The notes under the pieces are model-generated. The model was not told the DNA's origin. It searched no databases and was given only the letters and a program-made list of their open reading frames with translations. A stretch of DNA of 64,000 nt from positions 124,001-188,000 of the forward strand of contig LLCB01000055.1 in the NCBI GenBank assembly GCA_001414345.1, in the 5' to 3' direction. The position numbers and the translations under genes were made by a program. The DNA comes from Hymenoscyphus infarciens. Its lineage: Eukaryota > Ascomycota > Leotiomycetes > Helotiales > Helotiaceae. Position 1 is the first letter of the stretch, and every line of letters begins with the position of its first letter. Below are positions 55,859 to 64,000 of the stretch, in pieces.

Positions 55859-55956
55859 CTACTATCCCCCCCCCTAAATAAAATGTAAGCGCACGGCCGC
55901 TGTGCCATACTAAATGTCTGTGCACTCTACATTTTATTTAGGGGGGGGGATAGTAG
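55859..55956. mobile_element. 98-bp fold-back element (miniature MITE) with C9/G9 arms
   Basis: The left arm 55859-55887 and right arm 55928-55956 are perfect inverted repeats of 29 bp: CTACTATC, nine C, then TAAATAAAATGTA. They enclose about 40 bp. TA dinucleotides flank the CTATC...GATAG core on both sides (55860-55861 and 55954-55955), compatible with a Tc1/mariner-type TA target duplication. Perfect arm identity suggests recent insertion or conversion. It carries no coding capacity. Confidence 0.65.
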
Positions 55957-56946
55957 GTATCAATCTCTATCCTGCTGTCCGTGCGCAATCCGACTTATCA
56001 ACCCTCGTTTCATCGAGTGGGGAAATATTGAACAGTATTTTGTTTCCTGGATTTGCTCCACCAGATTGCAGCGTTCTGGGGTAAAACCCATGGAAGAATT
56101 CCTATCAATGAAAACGTAACCGGTTGATGAAATTTCCTACTAGTACGCATAAAAACCTCGAGACACCTCGTGATGAGGGTAGATAAAAGTATATAAGGTG
56201 TCATTCATTTGTATATAAAACTCGTGGGCGATTGTGCAAGGAAAGTCGACGAAAATGGTCCTAATTGCCTGACCCTTGGGCTAATAAGAAAAGAAAAAGT
56301 TGACTGGCTGCGTTTTCGATAAACCCGACATCTATGTGGAGCACCGTTCGTAGGTTCTTCGCCTGCATGGATTTGCCAATTTTGAGTTGATGTCCTAATC
56401 CAGGAACAAAAATCGGATTGGATGTCCTCGCAATATTCAATCTCCTCGAGAGAAAACATGCGTTTGCCAGGCCAAACAAAACTCCTACTCATGTTAGCAG
56501 TTTCAACCTTCTAGTCGTTCGCGGTCTTTTGGGTTGATAATTCAAACAATAGGTTGGAATATATTGGGGTTCCGGGTGATCAAATGCGATTTTCGAGAGG
56601 CATGGGAGCCAAGTGCAATATAGTAGGCGAAATGTTTTTATTTCTGCGCGAGTGTGTAATTATGCTGTGCTGTTCTCCCTCTGGTAGAGAATGTAAGCTC
56701 CCTCGGCTTCCTATTGCAAGACGGTACTTGTCGGGTATAGGTTCCTGGGTGCGAGCGACAACTGCAACTTTTCATTCGTCCAATGTTGCCCATACCCCTC
56801 TGGTATTTGCCGCCAGTGTTGGTCGACATCCACTCCTCTGCCCGTCCAAACAGACCCTCTTAGCTAGCGTTGCGAATGGATGGCTCACGCGTGGCTACTT
56901 TGTGACCTTTGCTAGGACTTTTCTCTCCTTCCGGTTCTCAAATTAC

Positions 56947-58490
56947 CTATCGCTTAATGATAGTGACTAACGAAGTATTAGCAACGAGTTCAAGCGAAGT
57001 GGCCGGACTTTGCCAGCTTACTGATATCTTCATCCGCAAGCTCGTGGCTCAGACCGACTCGTTGAGGTTGATGTTTCACGGATTTTCCATAAACAATGGC
57101 TTGCCGGAAATCATCCACCATGGTTTTATGAATTGCGTTACACTAAAGCGATTTCGATCAGTAATAAGACACGGAGTATTCAAGATTGGGTAACACTACT
57201 TACAAAATCTTCAACTGTGCATTTTGTGGATCGTAGCACGACCGGCGATGTGTAATCGGGTAGTTTGCCCTTGGGCTTTGTGTAAACTCGCACAAGGTTC
57301 AGTTTTTCCCACCTGCCGATACGTTAGCGATGTAAAAATCCACACCGACTAACGTCATAGCGACCAGGCCCAGAGACAGTGTTTGGTGGAATAATGGTGT
57401 GCAACAAGTCAAGGCTTGTGGTAGTCCCACGGTTGATAATAGTTTGAGATAACTCACATCTGTTCAAGCAACTCGTCAATATTCCAGCCTTGTTCCGAAG
57501 AGATTGGGCATGCGTTCGGAATTCTGTACAGCAAATCTAGTTCCTCTATCGAAATAGCGTCTATTTTGTTGAGTGCATAGATGACTGGAATATAACTTCT
57601 GCTTTTTGCTTCGAGCACATCGATGAGATCATCAATTGTGGCATCGCAGCGAATAGCGATATCCGCTGAAGATATCTTGTACTCGCCCATAACTGCCTTG
57701 ATTTCGTCATGATCGATATGAGATAAAGGTACAGTGTTCGTGATACTGATACCCCCTTTGTCCTTCTTCTTGAAAACAATGTTCGGTGGGGACTTGTTTA
57801 TTCGAATTCCGAATCCTTCCAATTCTGCTTCGATGACCTTTTTGTCTGTGAGTGGTTTGTTGACGTCAAGAACGATAAATATAAGATGGCAGGTTTTCGC
57901 GACGGCGATAACTTGTCGACCTCTTCCTTTTCCATCCTTCGCTCCCTGGATAATACCTGGTAAATCCAGCATCTGAATTTTGGCTCCATTGACGAGCACT
58001 TGACCAGGTACTGTCGTTAACGTCGTAAACTCGTATGCAGCGGCTTCAGAGTGTTGCCCAGTGAGCTTGCTCATCAGTGTACTCTTTCCCACCGAAGGGA
58101 ATCCTATGAAGCCCACACTCGCCACACCAGTCCTGGCGACATCGAATCCTGCTCCTCCTCCACCACCACTGCTTGTTGGAGTCAAGAGTTCTCGTTTCAG
58201 CTTCGCAAGCTTCGCTTTGAGTTGACCAAGATGGAAGGATGTGGCTTTATTCTTTTGGGTTTTGGCCATCTAGGGCTTGTTAGCATCCATTCCGCTAGGC
58301 CTTTGACGTTTCGAAAAACAAAAATCGGATCGTTCGTCGTGATAAAAAGCGGCAGATCTTTTGTAGATATAGAATAAAGTGCGTTCGAGTCTCTACATAC
58401 TTCCTCCTCAATGCCCTTGATCTGTGGCGGGGTATTAGCAAGACTCCAAAGAATTAGAGAAAGACTTACCTTCTCCACGGTTGTCGACAT
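56947..58490 (-). CDS. RBG1: Developmentally regulated GTP-binding protein RBG1/DRG1
   Basis: This is an OBG-HflX-type translation-associated GTPase that binds ribosomes with its partner Tma46/DFRP1. Six exons join in phase: 58490-58470, 58421-58401, 58269-57458, 57312-57204, 57142-57022 and 56966-56947, giving 367 aa, the same as human DRG1. The first two exons are 21 nt each and the last is 20 nt. N-terminus: MSTTVEKIKGIEEEMAKTQK, matching DRG1 rather than DRG2. GTPase motifs: G1 [10 protein letters not shown]2 region [11 protein letters not shown]3 [13 protein letters not shown]4 ALNKID. The C-terminal TGS domain has [20 protein letters not shown], then [17 protein letters not shown], ending DEDIITIIKR. 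All introns have GT-AG ends. Confidence 0.96.
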
Positions 58491-58745
58491 GATTGCGAAT
58501 TTGGACGATGCCCCTCTGCTTTACTTTTGTGTATGGGGGTATGTTAACTTGAGTTGGATGGGCTGCAAAAGCCTTCAGGTTGCTTGATACTGCCCAGGTG
58601 GAATGTGGGGTTTGGGCTTGAGGCTTGCTCAAGAAATTCGGTATTTTTGATGACGCACTGACCACCACGAGCTAAACTCTTTCTGGTCAATGCTCCTTTC
58701 CCTAAAATATTCAACCCATTCTGAATACCTCTCACATTTACAATC
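58491..58745. promoter_or_regulatory. Compact divergent promoter, RBG1 / DFG10-type gene
   Basis: Only 255 bp separate the two divergent start codons, so both core promoters and 5' UTRs must be packed here. No TATA box is evident. Confidence 0.5.
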
Positions 58746-59784
58746 ATGATCAGAAACGACGTGATGGATCCTTCTCTCGTTTGTAAATTGTTCTTCACTC
58801 TAGGAACAGGAGTAGGTATAGGTGGTGTATTTTTTCCTTCCTTCAGGAAAGACATCATGAATTACGGGTCTCGAAAAGACAACTCGTTCTTGAGCAGGAG
58901 GGTGGACAGCAACCGAAAAAAAATAGACTTCAACTACCTCCTCGAGATTGTCGCTTCGATCCAAGTACCTCACTCGTGGTTCATTCATTACTACATATTT
59001 TCGGTCATTCTCTCGGTATTTTGGGCCTTGCAGATATACACTCAAGGTCCAGTTTTTCGGTTTTTGGCAGTTTACTCTTCTCCTTCCGGGAGCGCAATGT
59101 CTATTCAACAATTGATTATCGCGTGGCTTTTGATGGCAGTGCAGGGTACTCGAAGGCTTTACGAGTCAATCATTTTTGCAAAGTCAAGTCAAGCAAAAAT
59201 GTGGATTGGCTTGTGGATGGCGTAAGTATTTCACTATCCATCAACCGTCAAGTCACATTGGTAGCTTATTAGACTGACAGTTTATGTAGAGGACTCGGCT
59301 ATTATTTCTTTATTAGCATTGCGGTCTGGATTGAAGGAATTTGTAGGCACTAATTTCTTGACCATTCCCCAATTTGCTAACATGTTTAGCTACATTGCAC
59401 CAACCTCGGCCTTTTGCCAAGTTGGAGATCTCCTGGCCATCGACCAAAACTATGGTTGCAATTCCTATGTTTGTTTCCGGGTCTGTACTCCAGCACATTT
59501 GCCACAAACATCTCGCCAGCCTGAAAAATTATAGTCTTCCGCAGCATCCATTCTTCAAATCAACGGTCACCCCTCACTATGCGTCTGAAAGTCTCATATA
59601 TCTCGCAATAGCCATTACTGCGGCGCCAGATGGGGAGTTTTTGAATGGAACCGTGCTGGCAGGTCTCGGATTCGTGATATCGAATTTGGCTGTCACCGCC
59701 GACTCTACAAGAAAGTGGTATGCTGAAAAGTTTGGTTCCGACAAGCTCGCCGGTCGCTGGAGAATGATACCACATGTATACTAG
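58746..59784 (+). CDS. Polyprenol reductase, DFG10/SRD5A3 family
   Basis: This is an ER membrane steroid-5-alpha-reductase-like enzyme of the SRD5A3/Dfg10 family, which makes dolichol from polyprenol for N-glycosylation precursors. Three exons (58746-59221, 59290-59342, 59390-59784) give 307 aa. Hydrophobic segments: LFFTLGTGVGIGGVFFP, HYYIFSVILSVFWALQIY, QQLIIAWLLMAVQGTRRLYE, LGYYFFISIAVWIEGI and the C-terminal SESLIYLAIAITAAPD and LAGLGFVISNLAVTADSTR. The conserved VPHSWFIHYY and QGTRRLYES motifs and the C-terminal KWYAEKFG...AGRWRMIPHVY are those of the C-terminal steroid reductase domain. Exon 2 is 53 nt. The stop lies 10 bp from the stop of the ALKBH6-type gene on the other strand. Confidence 0.93.
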
Positions 59785-59794
59785 CATGGAAGCT

Positions 59795-60715
59795 TTAATG
59801 TGTCTTGAACATTGAAAACTTAGCTCCCAGTTTTGATACCTTTATAACATCCCGATATGTGAGGCTTGTCCGAGTTGAACGCTGGTACATCCCCTCCTTG
59901 AATGTCTCGGGTGAGCGAAGAAGATCCCAGTTTGCAATCGAACTATGGCCAAGATCCACCTCTTGCTCGATTTCGGCAATGCCATGGAGAAAATCGGTAT
60001 ACAGTTCGCCTGTGGTAATGAGCAAGCTTCGAGGCTCCTGTAATATTCTGAACTTTGGAACTGGTTCTCGAGTTCCGTCTTCTTTGGTCCCGTATATTTC
60101 GAGGCACAAACTAGAACCCAAACTCACGGTGCAAACAACAGGATGATAAGCAGCTCCATCTTTGTGGGGCATAATACCCTCTCCTGGTTGGTCTGACGAC
60201 TAGTATCAGCACTAGGCCACTCATAAATTCTAGAAGGAGAAAAAGGAGGGGGGAAAATAAAGAGGGTAGAGAACGAGATGATAAAAAATCACAAGCCAAG
60301 TCAGACTTACATTCGTTGATAAGAACGTGGTTCGGTCCGCCGTGGGGGCTACTGGAAAATATGTGCTCCTTCACATTTGATGTGATCATAGGACAAGCAA
60401 GAAGACGAGATACAACAGGGTCACGAAGCCATTCTGGAAGAGGGCTATTGAGCAGACTGTTGTTCTTCGTGAGGTCGGAGGGCCAAGTTTGAAGGCGTCT
60501 GTGCGTGAGAACTTTCCACTTAGGCTTTGGTGCATTCTGTATCTTCATTGTGTCAACTTATGTTAAACTGTGAGGGATGTAGGGCAAGAGACCTTGTTTA
60601 AAAGTACTTCCTCCTCATCCGCGGTGATGAAATCGGCGATGTAGAAAGCGCTCGCTGGGAGGGACCTGATTCTTGCGTCTTCAAGACAAGCTGGCAAGTT
60701 CATTGGAGACGACAT
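59795..60715 (-). CDS. AlkB-like 2-oxoglutarate/Fe(II) dioxygenase (ALKBH6 type)
   Basis: Three exons (60715-60593, 60542-60311, 60192-59795) join in phase to 250 aa. The protein has the ALKBH6 arrangement: FYIADFITADEEEVLLNK, then APKPKWKVLTHRRLQTW, then [20 protein letters not shown], where the HxD iron ligand pair is HKD. CTVSLGSSLCLEIYG follows, then the second iron His in YTDFLHGI and the 2-oxoglutarate-binding Arg pair in RTSLTYR. ALKBH6 is a nuclear/cytosolic family member whose natural substrate remains debated (alkylated nucleic acid is expected). Intron 2 (118 nt) is pyrimidine-rich. Conserved catalytic residues are all present. Confidence 0.94.
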
Positions 60716-61502
60716 GATGGTCGTAATGTTGGGTGTGGGTTTAGATTTGCCTTTGATCGAGCCCTGAGGATAGTTATACTATCTCGAGGTTTACCGTGTC
60801 TGATTCACCGCAGAAGGAACTTTCCAGAACGCTACCGGCCTGTCGTCAATACATGTACTTGTACTTAGCAGCGTGTTTCAAATGCCATTGAACCGAGTTC
60901 ATAGAGACGACAGCCAGATCTGCGTCCCGTAATTGACTGGTCAATATCAAAATTTCGCCCAATAAGGGGGGTTTTGCCGCCGATGGCTCAATCACAACCT
61001 TAGTATGCGAGGAATTATCCAGTTCCGAAGAAAATGGAGGGCTTGATTTATTTCATTGCGAAAACATCACTGCTTTCAAACCTCATCTCCCTGCTGGAGA
61101 TCAAGATGACCCTAGTGAAAAGGGGCGAAGGTAAATTCTGGCTAGCTTCCTTAGCCTGGCGGCCTCAGGCCTCTTTAGCTCCGCCCCCAACCGTTGCTGT
61201 TGTACGGAAGGAATACCTAACGAAACACCAAACACACCAAGAAGCCAAATACCCAACACCACAAACATTGACCGATATCCTTCCTACGCATCTATATGTT
61301 CCATTGAGGCCATACGGAACGTATCCTGCGACCCACGACACAGCGACGACCCCCGCGCATCGCGCATCGTAGTCACCTCGCCCCAGGCCTCGTAGGACAC
61401 GGATGACCCTCCTTGTCCGTCCTTCTCGATACCTCCAAAGTGTCTCCCAGCAAGCGTAATTCCGAAGATGTGGTGGACAAGGCGACACTCAGGGTAGGAT
61501 TG
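60716..61502. promoter_or_regulatory. Divergent region, ALKBH6-type / HOS4-like genes
   Basis: About 790 bp between two divergent genes. A 112-codon frame at 61034-61372 has no recognisable domain and probably belongs to the HOS4-like leader. 61407-61502 is in frame with the HOS4-like protein but lacks an ATG. Confidence 0.5.
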
Positions 61503-64000
61503 ATGGATGTTTTAGAGAATGCGCAAGCTGTCCCAACGAAACCTCACGCCTCGCCTGATCGCAACGAAACTCTAGCCGACGAGGTGAAGGGCAAAGAAGG
61601 AAACACGCCAAATGGACTCCGTTCATCACCGCCTGTTATGCCCCACCTGGACTCTATGGATGTGGACGAGGAACCGCCTAATGGGACGAATGCTGTGGAT
61701 GATGGCACGAAAAGTGACTCCGAAGCCGAAACGATCGTACTTCCAGGGAAAGATGGCCACTCGCCGTCCAAAATCCGGAAACGCATTAAGCATGAGGACC
61801 AGAGTGAGGGAGAGGAATCGAAAGGTGAACGAGGCAATCGCAGCCCGGTGGCGCGTGGGAATGCTTCTCAAGACCTGTTATCGCAGTCACGATCTATGTT
61901 ACGAGATAAACCAGGCAAGCCCAATGCAATTGCGACTTCCATATCATCACTGGGAAAGAGAAAACGGCTTAAGACCTCGATTATAAAAGATGACCCTGCG
62001 CATCAAGGAAATTCTAGTGGCTTAAGTTCAGTGCCAACCTCACCGGTCGCAACGGCACGCTCTTCTTTATCGAAACCTACAGCCTCGGATTCAGATTCCA
62101 AATCGCCCTCTCCACGTTCGGGATCTGGAGCTAGAAATCAGGCCAAATCCGTTGATCGAGTTCTTTCACATCGGAAAAACTATACTTCGCATTCTGGGGA
62201 TGAAGAAGGCGAAAGACTCGAAATCAGACAGCGTAACAAGTCGAGGTTAGGTGCTGATACAAATTCGCGAAAACGTACGAGATCCCATTCGCCGCCTTTG
62301 AGAGCACATCGACGAAGTGTCTCGAGCCAGGTTCCTTCAAAAAACACATATGGTCTCAGTCACAAGAAGAAGCGACCGGCACCTTTACAGTCTACCGAGT
62401 ATCATTCCGACGAATCTTCGGAAAGTGCAAATTCCCGTCCACGAAGCTCACGCCCATTGCGAAAACTTGCGCCGCCTCCTACGGGCGATTCCACCATGTC
62501 ACCAGTCAAATTAGGACCGCATAAAAAACATGTGAACTCGTCCGGACAAACTCTCCTAGCACGGGCATGCCTTAGTAACAGATTGGATCATGCGATACAG
62601 AGATATACGGAGCGGCCACAGGATCTGAATGAACCTGACCATGCTCTTAATACACCACTTCATGTTGCTAGTATCAACGGCTACACTGATGTGGTCAAAT
62701 TTTTATTGGAGAAGAATTGCACCGTCGACGTCACGAATGATCAAAAGGACACCCCACTTCACGATGCTATCGAAAATGGCCACGTCGATGTCGTTAAGTT
62801 ACTCCTCGATGCTGGAGCGAATCCCAATAAACCCAACCGCCATGGCGATGAGCCTCTTGATCTTGTAGCTGAGATGGCAAAGGGAGACGATTACGATGAG
62901 GAAGAAGCTTCTCGAATAAGATTGGCTATAACAGAAGCCAAGAAGAACACCCGAGATGCCCGACGTCTATCAGAAGAAGAACCTATAGCTGAACACTCAG
63001 AAACTCGGATCTTCCACCAGAAGGAGGGCAGTCGGCATAGCCCATCAGTCCCAGCATACGAACCACACCATAACCGGAGAGTGGGAACTGCTAGATCCAT
63101 TAAGACCAGCGATCACCTTCTTTATCAGCGACTCGATGTGAATGAACTTCGGAAAGCTGCTAAAGAGGGCGACGCAAGCGCCACGGCTCGTGTATTGGAA
63201 GTCAATACCAACCTGAAAGATACCAAGTCTCTACTCCTTGCGACAAGAGGTGGCCACTTTGATGTTGTGAACATTCTTTTCGCAATGGGGCAATACGATC
63301 CCGACCCCGACCCCGACGAGGAGCAGACGACGCCTATTCTTGCAGCCATCGGACGAGAATCGCACCTCAACATTATTGAGTTGTTTCTTTCCCAGGACAA
63401 TTTCAATCCCACCCGACTTGTCAAGGGCCAAACTTACTACGAGATTGCAAAGAAACGAGCGGGCCCGAAGTGGCAAGAAGAGGAGAAGCTTCTCAAGGAT
63501 GCTTTTGAAACATACGAAAAATCACACAAATCATCCTCGGGCAAACTACGCTCTCCTAAGCTCCAGCGAGAGGTAGATCGGGACGCAAGGCGACTTCCGA
63601 GAAAAGATGAACAGCAGAACCGACCACACAAACGAACCAATTCGAGCCCTAAAGCGAGAGACAACGAATCGAGCAAGAGTCATCATCGAAGCACTTCCAA
63701 TGTCCAAACCAAAGATGGCTCTATCCAGACGAAACGAGGCCCTGGGAGACCAAGGAAGGAAGAAAGTGCACCATCAATTATAGTGTCTGATCCGGAAAAT
63801 ACGCCACTTGGTCCGCCAAAACCAAAACCACAAAAACGTTCGGAATCAGACGCTGGCTTGGTCTCCGAAAACGAGGCGTCTACTGCAAGTAAACCTCGAC
63901 GTAAACTTATCTCGGGAATCGAACGGGAACTCGAAAAACAACGTCGTGGAAGCCAGACATCGAATACATCTAACACTTCCACGAAAGAGAGACGAGGTTT
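61503..64000 (+). CDS. HOS4-like ankyrin-repeat protein (Set3 histone deacetylase complex), 3' end beyond window
   Basis: An open frame of 832 codons runs without intron from the ATG at 61503 to the window edge. The N-terminal third is Ser/Lys/Asp-rich and disordered (GKRKRLKTS, SHSPPLRAHRRS). Around nt 62630-62870 stand ankyrin repeats: NTPLHVASINGYTDVVKFLL and DTPLHDAIENGHVDVVKLLL with LDAGANPNKPN. A second ankyrin stretch lies at 63130-63410 (LLLATRGGHFDVVNILFA). After a charged region an AT-hook-like KRGPGRPRKEE follows (about 63730). This order matches fungal HOS4-like subunits of the Set3 histone deacetylase complex. The frame is open 32 codons upstream of the ATG (to 61407) and reads SPSKRNSED, which looks coding, so the true start may lie in an upstream exon. 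Confidence 0.85.
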   Translation, partial: MDVLENAQAVPTKPHASPDRNETLADEVKGKEGNTPNGLRSSPPVMPHLDSMDVDEEPPNGTNAVDDGTKSDSEAETIVLPGKDGHSPSKIRKRIKHEDQSEGEESKGERGNRSPVARGNASQDLLSQSRSMLRDKPGKPNAIATSISSLGKRKRLKTSIIKDDPAHQGNSSGLSSVPTSPVATARSSLSKPTASDSDSKSPSPRSGSGARNQAKSVDRVLSHRKNYTSHSGDEEGERLEIRQRNKSRLGADTNSRKRTRSHSPPLRAHRRSVSSQVPSKNTYGLSHKKKRPAPLQSTEYHSDESSESANSRPRSSRPLRKLAPPPTGDSTMSPVKLGPHKKHVNSSGQTLLARACLSNRLDHAIQRYTERPQDLNEPDHALNTPLHVASINGYTDVVKFLLEKNCTVDVTNDQKDTPLHDAIENGHVDVVKLLLDAGANPNKPNRHGDEPLDLVAEMAKGDDYDEEEASRIRLAITEAKKNTRDARRLSEEEPIAEHSETRIFHQKEGSRHSPSVPAYEPHHNRRVGTARSIKTSDHLLYQRLDVNELRKAAKEGDASATARVLEVNTNLKDTKSLLLATRGGHFDVVNILFAMGQYDPDPDPDEEQTTPILAAIGRESHLNIIELFLSQDNFNPTRLVKGQTYYEIAKKRAGPKWQEEEKLLKDAFETYEKSHKSSSGKLRSPKLQREVDRDARRLPRKDEQQNRPHKRTNSSPKARDNESSKSHHRSTSNVQTKDGSIQTKRGPGRPRKEESAPSIIVSDPENTPLGPPKPKPQKRSESDAGLVSENEASTASKPRRKLISGIERELEKQRRGSQTSNTSNTSTKERRG

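Larger units (their letters stand above)
52676..56946. other. Gene-poor region, 4.3 kb
   Basis: It lies upstream of the CENP-B-type gene and downstream of RBG1. Several frames of 60-180 codons exist (for example 52879-53424 +, 55237-55656 +) but they overlap frames on both strands and show no domain. The first 1-1.3 kb is probably a long promoter/leader of the regulator. A decamer-like repeat GGAACCGCA recurs at about 55259-55285. A fold-back element sits at 55859-55956. Confidence 0.5.

Noticed and set aside
1..64000. CRISPR arrays, bacterial-type operons, secondary-metabolite cluster
   Set aside because: The DNA is fungal; I saw no spaced direct-repeat array and no co-localised biosynthetic enzymes (PKS, NRPS, terpene cyclase, P450).

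Overview
The window is a piece of a filamentous ascomycete chromosome. Evidence: short introns (mostly 47-120 nt) with GTAAGT-like donors and CTAAC-like branch sites, ordinary Pezizomycotina housekeeping genes, a 2EXR-domain protein of the kind abundant in Leotiomycetes, and a several-kilobase AT-rich block almost free of CpA/TpG, the signature of repeat-induced point mutation (RIP). A helotialean leotiomycete is my best guess, made by eye without database searches.

Layout. 0-1.0 kb: truncated minus-strand gene with a PD-(D/E)XK-nuclease-like motif. 1.4-8.7 kb: AT-rich RIP-mutated transposon graveyard. 9.0-13.7 kb: RPN5 (proteasome lid), an FSH1-type serine hydrolase and a 2EXR protein. 16.2-22.9 kb: an 888-aa orphan, a DUF726/TMCO4-type membrane hydrolase and the Gta3/GatC-like mitochondrial amidotransferase subunit. 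23.6-27.3 kb: a nest of small terminal-inverted-repeat elements (hAT-like with 8-bp target duplication, an unclassified one, and a Harbinger-like one with TAA duplication) surrounding a RING-finger gene with an unresolved start. 27.8-29.6 kb: an FHS-family sugar permease. 29.6-34 kb: gene-poor, with another AT-rich inverted-repeat element. 34-41.6 kb, all minus strand: iron-type alcohol dehydrogenase, MPP10 (U3 snoRNP), NDUFS7 (complex I), choline-phosphate cytidylyltransferase. 43.6-52.7 kb: a PTC2/3-type PP2C phosphatase with a GC-AG intron, a PXA-domain protein with an 869-nt intron, and a CENP-B-type HTH DNA-binding protein. 52.7-56.9 kb: gene-poor, with a 98-bp fold-back element. 56.9-64 kb: RBG1/DRG1 GTPase, DFG10/SRD5A3-type polyprenol reductase, an ALKBH6-type dioxygenase, and a HOS4-like ankyrin protein running off the right edge.

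The recognised genes belong to unlinked core processes (protein turnover, ribosome biogenesis, translation, respiration, phospholipid synthesis, N-glycan precursor synthesis, chromatin). I see no biosynthetic cluster or operon-like system. The unusual content lies in the repeats and MITE-like elements, the gene-structure oddities and the orphan genes. Exon boundaries were derived by hand from splice signals, phase and family resemblance.
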